Shown piece by piece: positions 16,003 to 24,644 of a DNA stretch of 53,365 nucleotides. The DNA is from Paraburkholderia phosphatilytica. GTDB lineage: Bacteria > Pseudomonadota > Gammaproteobacteria > Burkholderiales > Burkholderiaceae. A program made the translations under genes and the position numbers. Numbering within the stretch: position 1 is the stretch's first letter; every line of letters begins with the position of its first letter. Under the pieces are notes generated by a model that saw only the letters and a list, made by a program, of their open reading frames with translations, was not told where the DNA came from and did no database searches. The stretch covers positions 1-53,365 of the forward strand of contig NZ_QQOA01000046.1 in the NCBI RefSeq assembly GCF_003443895.1, in the 5' to 3' direction.

Positions 16003-17400
16003 ATGTCAGACGAAACGCTCGAAACGGACTATCTCGTGGTCGGTGCGGGAGCCGCCGGGATGGCCTTTGCCGACGCGTTGCTCACACATTCCGATGCAAC
16101 ACTCACGATTGTCGATCGTCGCCATGCACCCGGCGGGCACTGGATCGACGCCTACCCCTACGTCCGTCTCCACCAGCCGTCCGCTTTCTATGGCGTGAGT
16201 TCCATGCCGCTTGGGCAGGGCGTGCTCGATTCGACCGGAACGAACACCGGCTACTATGAACTTGCTGGGGCAGACGAGATTCGTGCTTATTTTGCCGACG
16301 TCATGCGCCGACGGTTTCTATCGAGCGGCCGGGTCCGCTACTTCCCTTGCAGCGAATATCTTGGGGACGACCGTTTCGTGTCCCGGTACACGCAAGCGTC
16401 ATGGAAGGTAAGCGTAAGACGCAAGGTCGTCGACACCACGTATGTCGAAGGAACGGTGCCCGCAACGAGCCCGCCCCCGTTCGAAGTGGCTGACGGTGTT
16501 CGCTGCGTGCCCGCTGGCGATGTCACGCGTATCACGGAGCGGCCCGAGCGTTTTGTCGTCATCGGTGCGGGCAAGACCGCGCTCGATACCTGTGTATGGC
16601 TGCTCGAACAGAACGTGCCCGCGTCGTCCATCCGCTGGATCAAGCCGCGGGAGGCGTGGTGGGTGAACCGCCGGTTTCAGCAGCCGCTTGCGCTACTCCC
16701 CGAGTCGTACCGCGGCATGGCGATCCAGCTTGAGGCGATGGCGCAGGCCACCTCCATTGAAGACCTCTTCGCCCGACTCGAAGCAGAAGGGTTCTTCCTT
16801 CGCGTCGATCCTGCCGTCGCTCCCAGCATGTTCCGCGGAGCGGTGATCAGCGAGACCGAGGTGGACCTGCTGCGTCAGATCGAGGATGTCGTTCGTCTCG
16901 GCCATGTAGTCCGGATCGAGCGCGACGAGATCGTGCTCGATGAGGGCCGTGTGCCGACGAACGACGCGACGGTACATATACATTGCGCGTCAAGGGGGCT
17001 GATGCGCCGTCCCGTGCGTCCGATATTCGAGGCCAGGCAGATAACCGTGCAGCCATTCCTCTGGGGATTCGTGTGTTACCAGTTCGCCATGCTGGGCGCG
17101 ATCGAGGCCTTGCTGGAAAGCGACGAGGAGAAGAACCGACTCTGTCCGCCGATCGCTTACTGGGATGTGGACAGGGACTACCTCCGTGCTTTCCTCGCGA
17201 CTCTTGCGAACGAGCGGGCAAGAATGGCTTATCCGACGGTAGCGAACTGGGCAAAGGAAAACCGCCTCAACCCGTTCGGTGGAATCGGGCACCACCGTGA
17301 TGCGCCGGAAGTGATTGACGCGCGGGAGCGCATCAAACGCTACGCTGCCGCGGCGGCTGGCAATCTCGCGCAGTTCATCAAGACGAATGCCGGCCTTTAG
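16003..17400 (+). CDS. NAD(P)/FAD-dependent oxidoreductase
   Basis: 465 residues. An N-terminal FAD-binding Rossmann motif (YLVVGAGAAGMAFADAL) is followed by GGHWIDAYPYVRLHQPS, a pattern shared by flavoprotein monooxygenase-like proteins, and a second nucleotide-binding motif (FVVIGAGKTALDTCVWL) near residue 185. The C-terminal half is less conserved but includes FLWGFVCYQFAMLGAIEA. It is probably a flavin-dependent oxidoreductase or monooxygenase acting on a small molecule; the substrate is not evident. It is divergent from the MmgE/PrpD-tautomerase operon and shares its promoter region, so co-regulation is likely. No signal peptide. Confidence 0.8.
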   Translation: MSDETLETDYLVVGAGAAGMAFADALLTHSDATLTIVDRRHAPGGHWIDAYPYVRLHQPSAFYGVSSMPLGQGVLDSTGTNTGYYELAGADEIRAYFADVMRRRFLSSGRVRYFPCSEYLGDDRFVSRYTQASWKVSVRRKVVDTTYVEGTVPATSPPPFEVADGVRCVPAGDVTRITERPERFVVIGAGKTALDTCVWLLEQNVPASSIRWIKPREAWWVNRRFQQPLALLPESYRGMAIQLEAMAQATSIEDLFARLEAEGFFLRVDPAVAPSMFRGAVISETEVDLLRQIEDVVRLGHVVRIERDEIVLDEGRVPTNDATVHIHCASRGLMRRPVRPIFEARQITVQPFLWGFVCYQFAMLGAIEALLESDEEKNRLCPPIAYWDVDRDYLRAFLATLANERARMAYPTVANWAKENRLNPFGGIGHHRDAPEVIDARERIKRYAAAAAGNLAQFIKTNAGL

Positions 17401-17456
17401 CGGCGCTCGATATCACCGTTGACCGGCAAGCCCGAATCCGATGAGCGCATCGCAAT

Positions 17457-18698
17457 CTACCTGAATCGCTCAGGACGAAACGGCCACGGATCGGCGACCG
17501 GCTTCTCCCCGGTCATCAGCTCGGCCAGCAGGCGGCCTGTCACAGGGCCCAGCGTCAAGCCATGATGATTGTGCCCGAACGAAAACCAGAGCCCGGAATG
17601 ACGAGGGGCGCGTCCGATGACCGGCCGCATGTCGGGCGTGCAAGGCCGCAGGCCGAGCCAGGGCGCGTCGTCGAGACGGCGGCCAAGGCCAAAGACCGGC
17701 CGTGCGACACGTTCCGCCCGCGCGAGCTGGATGCCGGTCGGCGGCGCGTCGCGCCGCGCAATCTCGACGCCTGTCGTGAGCCGCAGACGCCCTTCCATCG
17801 GCGCGACGACGTAACCTTGCTCCGTGTCGACGAGCGGCACGGATAGCAGCGCGCCCGTCGCCTCGTAATGCATGTGATAGCCACGCTTGGCCCTGAGCGG
17901 AATGCGGTAACCAAGCGGCTCGAAGATTCTGTCGGACCAGGGACCGAGCGCCACGACCACCTCCTTCGCGCTGATCCGGTTCTGCGAAGTCTTCACCGTC
18001 CACGCGCCGCCTTCTTCTCGCAGCGTGGTCGCATCGCCCGTCACGAGCGTGCCGCCACCTTCCTCGAACAGGCGGGCGTAGCCCTTAGTCAATGCGCCTG
18101 GGTTGGCGACACTCTTCGGATCCTGCCAGTGCAGCGCGCCGCAGAAACCTGGCGCGAGACCGGGTTCGCGCGCTCGCAGCGCGGCAGCATCCAGCGGTGC
18201 CACGCGCAGACCATGCGTGCGCGCCGTCGCTTCGGCAACTGCGGCCTGCTGTTCGAATGCATCGGCCGAGCGGAATGCCTCAAGCCAACCGCCGTCGTGC
18301 ACGAGGTTACGAAGCCCTGCGCGTTCGATCAGCACATCGTGCTCGGCGACGCTGTGACGGATCAGCGGCAGCATGTCGCGCGCGGCAGCTTCGAGCCGCC
18401 GCGGCGACGACTCCCACCAGAAGCGCGCGAGCCACGTCGCGAAAGACGGCAACGCCCGGTAGTCCCAGTAAAGATCCGTCGAGCGATTGCGCAGGTAGCG
18501 CAGCAACGTTGCGGGCTCGCGCGGAAACGCGTACGGCACGACGGATGAACTTTCGATCAAGCCGGCGTTGCCGAAGCTGGTCTCTTCGCCTGGCGCGCGC
18601 CGGTCGAAGAGCGCCACGCTGCGCCCGCGTTGCTGCAGATGCAGCGCCGCCGATACGCCGACAATCCCGGCGCCCAGCACGATCACATCGAAGTCCAT
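17457..18698 (-). CDS. DadA-like FAD-dependent D-amino acid dehydrogenase
   Basis: 413 residues, the size of DadA-type enzymes. The N-terminal FAD motif DVIVLGAGIVGVSAALHL, then SFGNAGLIESSSVVPYAFP, the middle HWQDPKSVANPGALTKGY, and the C-terminal WLGLRPCTPDMRPVIGR with FGHNHHGLTLGPVTGRL place it in the DadA/DAO family that oxidises D-amino acids to 2-oxo acids with electron transfer to the respiratory chain. It is followed in this locus by a polar-amino-acid binding protein, an ornithine-cyclodeaminase homologue and a YheO/DauR-type regulator, the gene set of the D-arginine dau locus, although this dehydrogenase looks more DadA-like than DauA-like. The substrate is inferred, not proven. Confidence 0.85.
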   Translation of the reverse strand: MDFDVIVLGAGIVGVSAALHLQQRGRSVALFDRRAPGEETSFGNAGLIESSSVVPYAFPREPATLLRYLRNRSTDLYWDYRALPSFATWLARFWWESSPRRLEAAARDMLPLIRHSVAEHDVLIERAGLRNLVHDGGWLEAFRSADAFEQQAAVAEATARTHGLRVAPLDAAALRAREPGLAPGFCGALHWQDPKSVANPGALTKGYARLFEEGGGTLVTGDATTLREEGGAWTVKTSQNRISAKEVVVALGPWSDRIFEPLGYRIPLRAKRGYHMHYEATGALLSVPLVDTEQGYVVAPMEGRLRLTTGVEIARRDAPPTGIQLARAERVARPVFGLGRRLDDAPWLGLRPCTPDMRPVIGRAPRHSGLWFSFGHNHHGLTLGPVTGRLLAELMTGEKPVADPWPFRPERFR

Positions 18699-18769
18699 AC
18701 GTCTGTTCCCGTTTCAAACCCGCGGTCGTGAATGCGCATTCGACGACCCCTGCTCCGGTGCTTCAACCC

Positions 18770-19558
18770 TCACTTTGCGATGATGTCCCGCTTGAAGTAC
18801 TTCTGCGAAAGCGAGCTCAGTGTCCCATCTTTCTTCAGCGCCCGCAGCGCCGCATCGACCTTCGCGGCCAATGCCCTGTCGTTCTTGCGCATGCCGAAAC
18901 CTGTGCCTTCGCCAAGCGTCGCCGGGTCGACGAGCGGCTTGCCGACGATCGCATAGTCACGCCCATCCGGCTTGTTCAGGAAGCCGTCCTCGACGGTCTG
19001 CGCCTCCTGCACGGCCGCGTCGAGGCGCCCCGCCACGAGGTCCGCATACACCTGATCCTGATCCTGGTAAGAGGCCACCGAAACACCGGCGGTCGCCCAA
19101 TGCTGCTTCAGGAAGTCTTCCTGCGACGATCCCTGCAGCACGCCGACGCGCTTGCCCTGCAGACTCTTCGCGTCCGGCAGCAGCGTCGTGCCGCGCTTCG
19201 CCACCATCACGATCGGCACCACGTAGATCGGCGGCGTGAAATCGATCGACTGTTTGCGCTTGTCGGTGATGTTCATCGCGGAATTGATCACGTCGAACTT
19301 GCGCGCCTGCAACGCGGGAATCAGGCCGTCGAACGAGTTCTCCACCCACTCGCATTTCACGCCCATCTTCGCGCAGACCGCATTGCCGATGTCGACGTCG
19401 AAGCCCTGCAGTTGCCCGGTCGGCGACTTGCTCTCGAACGGCGGATACGCGGCCTCGATGCCGAAACGCAACGTGTCCTGTGCCTGTGCGTCGACGATGC
19501 CGACCGTACCGATCAACGCGGCCGCGACGGCCAGCTGGAGTGAAAGCTTCAGAAGCAT
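18770..19558 (-). CDS. Polar amino acid ABC transporter substrate-binding protein
   Basis: 262 residues. A signal peptide (MLLKLSLQLAVAAALIGTVG, cleavage near VDAQAQ) precedes a family 3 solute-binding protein: DTLRFGIEAAYPPFESKSP, GFDVDIGNAVCAKMGVKCEW, FDGLIPALQARKFDVINSAM and the C-terminal GFGMRKNDRALAAKVDAALR. This family binds arginine, ornithine, lysine and related polar amino acids in the periplasm. The ATG at 19558 fixes the signal peptide and has AGGGA upstream. No permease or ATPase is present nearby, so it must use transporter subunits encoded elsewhere. It is upstream of the DadA-like gene on the same strand. Confidence 0.9.
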   Translation of the reverse strand: MLLKLSLQLAVAAALIGTVGIVDAQAQDTLRFGIEAAYPPFESKSPTGQLQGFDVDIGNAVCAKMGVKCEWVENSFDGLIPALQARKFDVINSAMNITDKRKQSIDFTPPIYVVPIVMVAKRGTTLLPDAKSLQGKRVGVLQGSSQEDFLKQHWATAGVSVASYQDQDQVYADLVAGRLDAAVQEAQTVEDGFLNKPDGRDYAIVGKPLVDPATLGEGTGFGMRKNDRALAAKVDAALRALKKDGTLSSLSQKYFKRDIIAK

Positions 19559-19690
19559 GGTGATTCCCTGTGTAGTGAAGATCGATCGATGGTTCTGGAC
19601 GCGCATGGTGACGCACGCGGCGCCTTCGGGGCGGAGCGAGGCGCCGGAAAGCCGTCGTCGTTCGCACCTGTTCCGGACATGAAGTCTATT

Positions 19691-19742
19691 CTGGACGAGA
19701 TGAAAAGCAAGCAATTTTCAAAAATAAACGTCCAGTCTGGAC
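19691..19742. promoter_or_regulatory. CTGGAC repeats with a perfect 13-bp palindrome
   Basis: GTCCAG-T-CTGGAC at 19730-19742 is a perfect palindrome, and an extra half-site CTGGAC occurs at 19691-19696. Both lie between the leftward binding-protein/DadA-like unit and the rightward cyclodeaminase-homologue/regulator unit, 60 bp before the latter's ATG. This is the expected position for an operator of the locus regulator, which could control both arms. Confidence 0.5.
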
Positions 19743-19801
19743 TTTTTGCCCGTAACATGGCGCTACCGCCGCGAGCCGGCAATGATCTGGAGAACAGGCT
19801 G

Positions 19802-20782
19802 ATGAGCACGACAAACCAGGACTTTCCGCTGATAGTGCGGCATGACGAGGTGCGCGAGGCCCTGCCCCATCTCGACGTTCGCGGCGCGCTGACCCGCATG
19901 TTTCTCGCCCTTGCCGGCGGCAATGCGGTGCAGCCGCCACAGACGCTCAGCCTGTTTCCGCGCGGCGCGGGCGACTTCATCACGTACCTCGGCGCAGTCG
20001 CGGATGCGGCGGTGTTCGGCGCGAAGCTGTCGCCGTACATCGTGGCCGGATCGAAACCCGTCATTACCGCGTGGACCGCGCTGATGTCGATGGAAAACGG
20101 GCAGCCGCTGATGTGGTGCGACGCCGGTCTGCTCACCGTCGAACGCACGGCGGGCACGACCGCACTGGCCGTCGACCGCCTTGCCGCGACCAGCGCGTGC
20201 CGTCTCGCGATCGTCGGTGCGGGGGCCGTCGGGCAGGCGCATCTTCGTCATCTCGCGCCGCTGCGTGCATGGGAATCGATCGACGTGTTCTCGCCCGGGC
20301 TCGCCGACGACGAAGCGAAGCGCGCCCAAGTGACCGCGCTCGATCGGCGCGTGCGCATCGCGAAGCAGCTCGAAGACTGCGTACGCGATGCCGATGTCGT
20401 GGCGCTGTGCACGTCGTCGGGCCAGCCGGTGCTCGCGGACGGCATGCTGTCGAAACCCGCACTCGTGACGTCGATCAGCACGAACGCGGCCGATGCTCAC
20501 GAAATTCCGCCAACGTGGCTTGCCGCGATGGACGTCTACTGCGACTATCGCGAGACCACACCGGAGAGTGCCGGAGAAATGAAACTGGCGCGAGAACGGC
20601 ATGGCTGGTCCGCGCAAAGCGTGCGCGGCGATCTGGCCGAACTGGTGGCCGGCACGGCCGCGCGGCCTTCTGGCGAACGCCACGCGCTTTTCCGCTCGAT
20701 CGGACTTGGGCTCGAAGACGTGGCGATCGCCTATGCGCTTTTCACGCATCTGACCTCGCCGCGTGAGGGCACGCAATGCTAA
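19802..20782 (+). CDS. Ornithine cyclodeaminase/mu-crystallin family protein (DauB-like)
   Basis: 326 residues. The family pattern is present: KLSPYIVAGSKPVITAWTAL, CDAGLLTVERTAGTTALAVD, the Rossmann motif CRLAIVGAGAVGQAHLRHL and STNAADAHEIPPTW with the conserved acidic residue. Members are NAD(P)-linked cyclodeaminases, ketimine reductases or L-amino acid dehydrogenases; in Pseudomonas DauB interconverts 2-ketoarginine and L-arginine. Here, next to a D-amino acid dehydrogenase, it could convert the oxo acid or imine product to the L-form, giving a two-step D-to-L conversion. The ATG at 19802 has GGAG at 9 nt; a longer frame from 19589 runs back through the promoter palindrome and is rejected. 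Confidence 0.85.
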   Translation: MSTTNQDFPLIVRHDEVREALPHLDVRGALTRMFLALAGGNAVQPPQTLSLFPRGAGDFITYLGAVADAAVFGAKLSPYIVAGSKPVITAWTALMSMENGQPLMWCDAGLLTVERTAGTTALAVDRLAATSACRLAIVGAGAVGQAHLRHLAPLRAWESIDVFSPGLADDEAKRAQVTALDRRVRIAKQLEDCVRDADVVALCTSSGQPVLADGMLSKPALVTSISTNAADAHEIPPTWLAAMDVYCDYRETTPESAGEMKLARERHGWSAQSVRGDLAELVAGTAARPSGERHALFRSIGLGLEDVAIAYALFTHLTSPREGTQC

Positions 20783-20885
20783 GGCCGCCGCGCGCACTGC
20801 CCATGGCAAAATAGGGCGCACCATGAAAACGGGTTGCGTGGCGCTGCATCGTCGGCTCGCGCAACCGGGAACCTCCTTTGATCCC

Positions 20886-21527
20886 ATGCGAAAAACCAAG
20901 GTCTCAGCTGCACGCCGGCTGCTGCTCGAACGGTACAGCCGCGTTGCCGACGGTATCGCGCTGCTGTTCTTCCCCTACGTCGAGGTCGTCATTCACGACC
21001 TGCGCAGCCAGACGATCGCGTACATCGCGAACAACCTGTCCAAGCGGGAAATCGGCGACGACGCCGCACTGGAAGATCTCGACCATTCCGCGCAGGCAGG
21101 GACGGTCGGCCCTTACGAAAAGATCAACTGGGACGGCAGACGCATGCGCTGCGTCAGTACGGTGCTGTTCGACGATGAAGGAGTCGCGGTTGGCGTGATG
21201 TGCATCAACTACAACATCGCGGTGTTCGACGACGTGAAGCACGTGATCGATCGCATCGTGTCGGGCGCAGGCATCGTGAAGCAGCCTGAAGAGCTGTTCA
21301 AGGACGACTGGCAGGAGCGGATCAACACCTTCCTGCACGCATGGCTGCAACAACGGCAACTGGCGCTGAATGCGCTGACGCGCGATCACCGCCGTGAAGT
21401 CGTGGAAGCGTTGTGGGCGGAAGGCGCGTTCAAAGGCAAGAGCGCGGTCAATTACGTGGCCAACGTGCTGGGAATGGGACGCGCAACGGTCTATCAGCAC
21501 ATCAAGGATATGCGGGGAGCGGGTTAG
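20886..21527 (+). CDS. YheO/DauR-type PAS and helix-turn-helix regulator
   Basis: 213 residues from the ATG at 20886. The N-terminal YheO-type PAS domain (LLLERYSRVADGIALLFFPY, EVVIHDLRSQTIAYIANNLS, then GVMCINYNIAVFDDV) and a C-terminal HTH_22 domain (ALWAEGAFKGKSAVNYVANV, LGMGRATVYQHIKDMR) match the DauR family that represses D-arginine utilisation in Pseudomonas. It lies directly downstream of the cyclodeaminase homologue and probably binds the GTCCAG palindrome upstream. Starts at 20823 (ATG) or 20763 (GTG, overlapping the previous gene) are possible, but residues before 20886 are not family-like. Ligand unknown, likely a D-amino acid or derived oxo acid. Confidence 0.85.
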   Translation: MRKTKVSAARRLLLERYSRVADGIALLFFPYVEVVIHDLRSQTIAYIANNLSKREIGDDAALEDLDHSAQAGTVGPYEKINWDGRRMRCVSTVLFDDEGVAVGVMCINYNIAVFDDVKHVIDRIVSGAGIVKQPEELFKDDWQERINTFLHAWLQQRQLALNALTRDHRREVVEALWAEGAFKGKSAVNYVANVLGMGRATVYQHIKDMRGAG

Positions 21528-21611
21528 TTGGCCATCGGCGCGGATGCATGAGCGCCGGACGGAACACTGTAAGGCGGCAATACTTCGATATCCTGTGTTT
21601 CTATCGCGACG

Positions 21612-22124
21612 TCAGTTCCATCGCTGAGGCCATGAGCCTCGTCTCACTGCTGTCCAGTAGACCCAGCCGATCGCAACCAGCGCGACCGCTCCAGACATCG
21701 TCGGCAACACCAGAAAAGACCAGCCAGGTTGAGCGGCGAAGATGATGACGGGGTTGCTGCCAGCCGGCGGGTGAACGGTACGCGTGAGCATCATCAGCAT
21801 CAGTGCGCATGCGGCCGCCGCAGCCATGGGCAGATACCCCGGGCCGAACAGATGCAGGCACAGCAGGCCCGTCAAAGACGTCAGAACGTGTCCTCCGATG
21901 ATGTTCCGCGGTTGGGAGAACGGACTGGAAGGAAAGCCGAACAGCAGCACACAGGTGGCCCCAAACGAGCCGAGAATCCATGGTTGCGACGTCTTCTGTG
22001 CCAGCATGCCCACGAGAGCCAGGCCGATGAACGCGCCCAGACCGGCAAGCAGGATGCTGCCGGCCTGGGCGCGCCACGTCGAGGCCCCGTTGGCGCCAGC
22101 AGGAGCGGCGGACGGGGTCGTCAT
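21612..22124 (-). CDS. HPP family integral membrane protein
   Basis: 170 residues with about four transmembrane segments (ILLAGLGAFIGLALVGML, then MAAAAACALMLMMLT and LVLPTMSGAVALVAIGWVYW). The defining HPP motif is present in MLTRTVHPPAGSNPV, together with SFGATCVLLFGFPSSPFSQP, which is conserved in the family. Some HPP proteins transport nitrite; most are uncharacterised. The start at 22124 lies 5 bp after the formate dehydrogenase stop, so the two genes are translated from one message. A role in moving a small anion linked to formate metabolism is possible but only inferred from position. Confidence 0.85.
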   Translation of the reverse strand: MTTPSAAPAGANGASTWRAQAGSILLAGLGAFIGLALVGMLAQKTSQPWILGSFGATCVLLFGFPSSPFSQPRNIIGGHVLTSLTGLLCLHLFGPGYLPMAAAAACALMLMMLTRTVHPPAGSNPVIIFAAQPGWSFLVLPTMSGAVALVAIGWVYWTAVRRGSWPQRWN

Positions 22125-22129
22125 AGGTG

Positions 22130-23332
22130 TCAGGCCTTCTTGAAGCGCGCCGCTTCTTCCGAACCCTTCGTCGCGTTGCCCGCGCTGTACGAGTGCGCGC
22201 CGACGCCCGCGAGCTTGCCGCCTTGCACGATCAGGTATTCGTCGCGGATCGGACGTCCTTCGAAATAGCACTCGAGGATTTCGCGCGTACCTGCGGCGTA
22301 CCGGGCCTGTGCCGAGAGGCTGGTGCCCGAGATGTGCGGCGTCATCCCCTGATGCGGCATGCTACGCCACGGGTGGTCCGCCGGCGCGGGTTGCGGGAAC
22401 CACACATCGCCGCCATAGCCAGCGAGCTGACCGCTTTTCAGCGCATCGACGATTGCATCGCGATCGCACAGCTTGCCGCGTGCCGTATTGATCAGGTACG
22501 CGCCGCGCTTGAAATTCTTCAGCGTGTCGGCGTTGATCATGTGTTCGGTTTCGGGGTGCAGCGGACAGTTCAGCGTCACGACGTCACACACCTTCGTCAG
22601 GCTCTCGAGGCTCGTGTGGTGCGTGAGATTGAGTTCCTTCTCCACCGATTCCGGCAGGCGATGGCGATCGAGATAGTGCAGTTTCATGTCGAACGGCTTG
22701 AGCAGCCGCAGGACGCGCAGTCCGATACGACCGGCGGCAACGGTGCCCACGTGCATGCCTTCGATGTCGTAAGAACGTTCGACGCAATCGGCGATGTTCC
22801 AGCCGCCCTCGTTGGCCCAGTTATGGGACGGAATATAGTTGCGAACCAGCGCAAGCGTCGTCATCACGACGTGCTCAGCCACGCTATTGCTGTTGCAGTA
22901 GGTGACCTCTGCAACCGTGATGCCTCGATCCATCGCAGCCTGCAGATCGGTGTGGTCCGAACCGATGCCCGCCGTGACGATCATCTTGAGCTTGGGCGCC
23001 TTCGCGATACGCTCGGCAGTCATGTACGCGGGCCAGAACGGCTGCGAGATGACGATTTCGGCGTCATGCAGTTCGCGGTCGAGAACGCTGTCGGCGCCGT
23101 CTTTGCTGGACGTCACGACCAGTTGCTGGTCCTTCGATTCGAGATATTTGCGCAGGCCCAGTTCGCCCGACACGCAACCCAGCAGATGGCCCGGCGTGAA
23201 ATCGATCGCCCTGGGCGTCGGCGCGGTCTGTCCATCGGGATAGCGCGCGATTTCCGGAATGGTGTCGCGGGCATATTGCTTCGGCATGCCATTGACCGGA
23301 TCGTCGTACAACACACAAACGATTTTTGCCAC
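22130..23332 (-). CDS. fdh: NAD-dependent formate dehydrogenase
   Basis: 400 residues, the length of the Pseudomonas sp. 101 enzyme, with near-identical blocks: KIVCVLYDDPVNGMPKQYAR, AIDFTPGHLLGCVSGELGLR, DAEIVISQPFWPAYMTAERI, AEVTYCNSNSVAEHVVM, the NAD-binding GTVAAGRIGLRVL, and the catalytic histidine in GMTPHISGTSLSAQARYA. It oxidises formate to CO2 with NAD+ in the cytosol and contains no metal. The GTG at 23332 matches the usual N-terminus (xAKIVCVLYDDPV) and has GGAG at 9 nt. It lies downstream of a LysR gene and directly upstream of an HPP membrane protein gene on the same strand. Confidence 0.96.
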   Translation of the reverse strand: MAKIVCVLYDDPVNGMPKQYARDTIPEIARYPDGQTAPTPRAIDFTPGHLLGCVSGELGLRKYLESKDQQLVVTSSKDGADSVLDRELHDAEIVISQPFWPAYMTAERIAKAPKLKMIVTAGIGSDHTDLQAAMDRGITVAEVTYCNSNSVAEHVVMTTLALVRNYIPSHNWANEGGWNIADCVERSYDIEGMHVGTVAAGRIGLRVLRLLKPFDMKLHYLDRHRLPESVEKELNLTHHTSLESLTKVCDVVTLNCPLHPETEHMINADTLKNFKRGAYLINTARGKLCDRDAIVDALKSGQLAGYGGDVWFPQPAPADHPWRSMPHQGMTPHISGTSLSAQARYAAGTREILECYFEGRPIRDEYLIVQGGKLAGVGAHSYSAGNATKGSEEAARFKKA

Positions 23333-23487
23333 GATATCTGTCTCCGCTCTGAAGGAATGGGAACCGGGTGCCATGCGCAACCCGGGTACGATCGCGCTGC
23401 CTGCGACCGATCGACCGCACAGAGTGTTGATCAGGGACGTGGTGAAGGTCTAATCGTTTCGACGTATCGGCTGGTAAATTCGGCTTA

Positions 23488-24432
23488 TCAAGCGTTCATC
23501 GATGCACGCGCAACCGCTTGAGATCGATCCAGGAACGTATCGAAACTCTCCTGCAAATCGAGGTGTTTCGCCACCTCCCACAGCGCGGAGACGAGTGGCG
23601 GCCGGGATGGAAGATCGCGGGTGATAAGGCCGATCTCCCGCGTCAGTTCCGGCTCGAGCGAAGTCACTGCGACCTGATCGGTATGGTCCATCACGCTCAG
23701 AACGCTATGTGGCAGCACGGTGTGGAGCTGGGCGTGCCGCACGTTCGAAATCAGCGTCAGCAGCGAGTCGGCCTCGAGAACGACTTTGGGCTGAACTCCT
23801 GCGCGCCTGAATGCGGCGTTGATGACCTGGCGGTTCTGCATGGAGGAATCGAGAAGGCCGAACTGCAATGCCCCAACCGCGTTCCAGCGACGAACACCCA
23901 GACACGCTCCTTCCCCCGAGCCTTTGGGGGACGTCAGGACGTAGCGCTCGCGGTACAGCGGAAGCACTTCGAACCCCGCCTGCGTGTCATCGTCCAGATA
24001 GGTGAAGCCAATGTCGAGTTCGTAGTCGTCGAGCTGCCGGAGGATGGCAGCTGAACTCAGCGAACGCACCGAATAGCGGATCATCGGGTGCTGTTCGCAA
24101 CAGGGTGCAACCAGCGATCCGACAATGGGTATCGTGGTGGGAATGACACCGATCCTGATCGTGCCGGTCAGCACCCGGGCGGTCGAGGCATCCTGCCGCA
24201 TATGGTCCAGCGCAGCGATGGTCTGGCGAGCCCACCCCAGAACCCGCTCGCCCTCCTCGGTGAACCCGAGAAAACGGCGATCGCGCCGGACGATCACTAG
24301 GCCGAGCTCCGTTTCGAGGTTGCGTATCGCCGACGATAGCGCCGGCTGCGTGACGTTGCAGCGCTCCGCGGCGCGCGCGAAATGCTGCTCTCTTGCCAGT
24401 GTGATCAGGTAGTTCAGTTGACGGATGAACAT
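23488..24432 (-). CDS. LysR family regulator, probable control of formate dehydrogenase
   Basis: 314 residues. The helix-turn-helix region is MFIRQLNYLITLAREQHFAR followed by AAERCNVTQPALSSAIRNLE; the effector domain starts near residue 90 (GTIRIGVIPTTIPIVGSLV). It reads like the formate-responsive LysR proteins found beside formate dehydrogenases in Burkholderiaceae, and the gene sits 155 bp upstream of fdh on the same strand. An inverted repeat and direct repeats upstream of its ATG (24486-24560) could be its autoregulatory sites. The ATG at 24432 gives the standard N-terminus; upstream codons in frame add a non-homologous extension. Confidence 0.88.
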   Translation of the reverse strand: MFIRQLNYLITLAREQHFARAAERCNVTQPALSSAIRNLETELGLVIVRRDRRFLGFTEEGERVLGWARQTIAALDHMRQDASTARVLTGTIRIGVIPTTIPIVGSLVAPCCEQHPMIRYSVRSLSSAAILRQLDDYELDIGFTYLDDDTQAGFEVLPLYRERYVLTSPKGSGEGACLGVRRWNAVGALQFGLLDSSMQNRQVINAAFRRAGVQPKVVLEADSLLTLISNVRHAQLHTVLPHSVLSVMDHTDQVAVTSLEPELTREIGLITRDLPSRPPLVSALWEVAKHLDLQESFDTFLDRSQAVARASMNA

Positions 24433-24485
24433 CGTGCAAACCTGCGGTTTGGAGCCGGCACCTGTCCCATGACAACAACTCATGA

Positions 24486-24560
24486 AACGGACGGCATCAC
24501 GTATGAATCGGCGCCCTGCCGGGATGGGCGTTCACAGCTTTTGTGAACGAACGGCATCAC
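24486..24560. promoter_or_regulatory. Inverted and direct repeats upstream of the LysR gene
   Basis: Arms CGTTCACA (24529-24536) and TGTGAACG (24542-24549) form a perfect 8-bp inverted repeat with a 5-nt spacer. Flanking it, AACG(G/A)ACGGCATCAC occurs at 24486-24500 and 24546-24560, exactly 60 bp apart. The region is the leader of the LysR gene whose ATG is at 24432. These look like binding sites of a dimeric regulator, and the inverted repeat could also fold in RNA. No binding protein is identified. Confidence 0.4.
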
Positions 24561-24644
24561 CGGGAGGCATTCGCCCCGTTATATCTGAACGGATATTACG
24601 ATAACTCGATGGACCGTTGGGTCCTTAGGCGGATATCGCCCCGA

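Noticed and set aside
19589..19801. Extended N-terminus for the cyclodeaminase homologue
   Set aside because: The extension crosses the promoter palindrome and is not family-like; ATG 19802 has a ribosome site.
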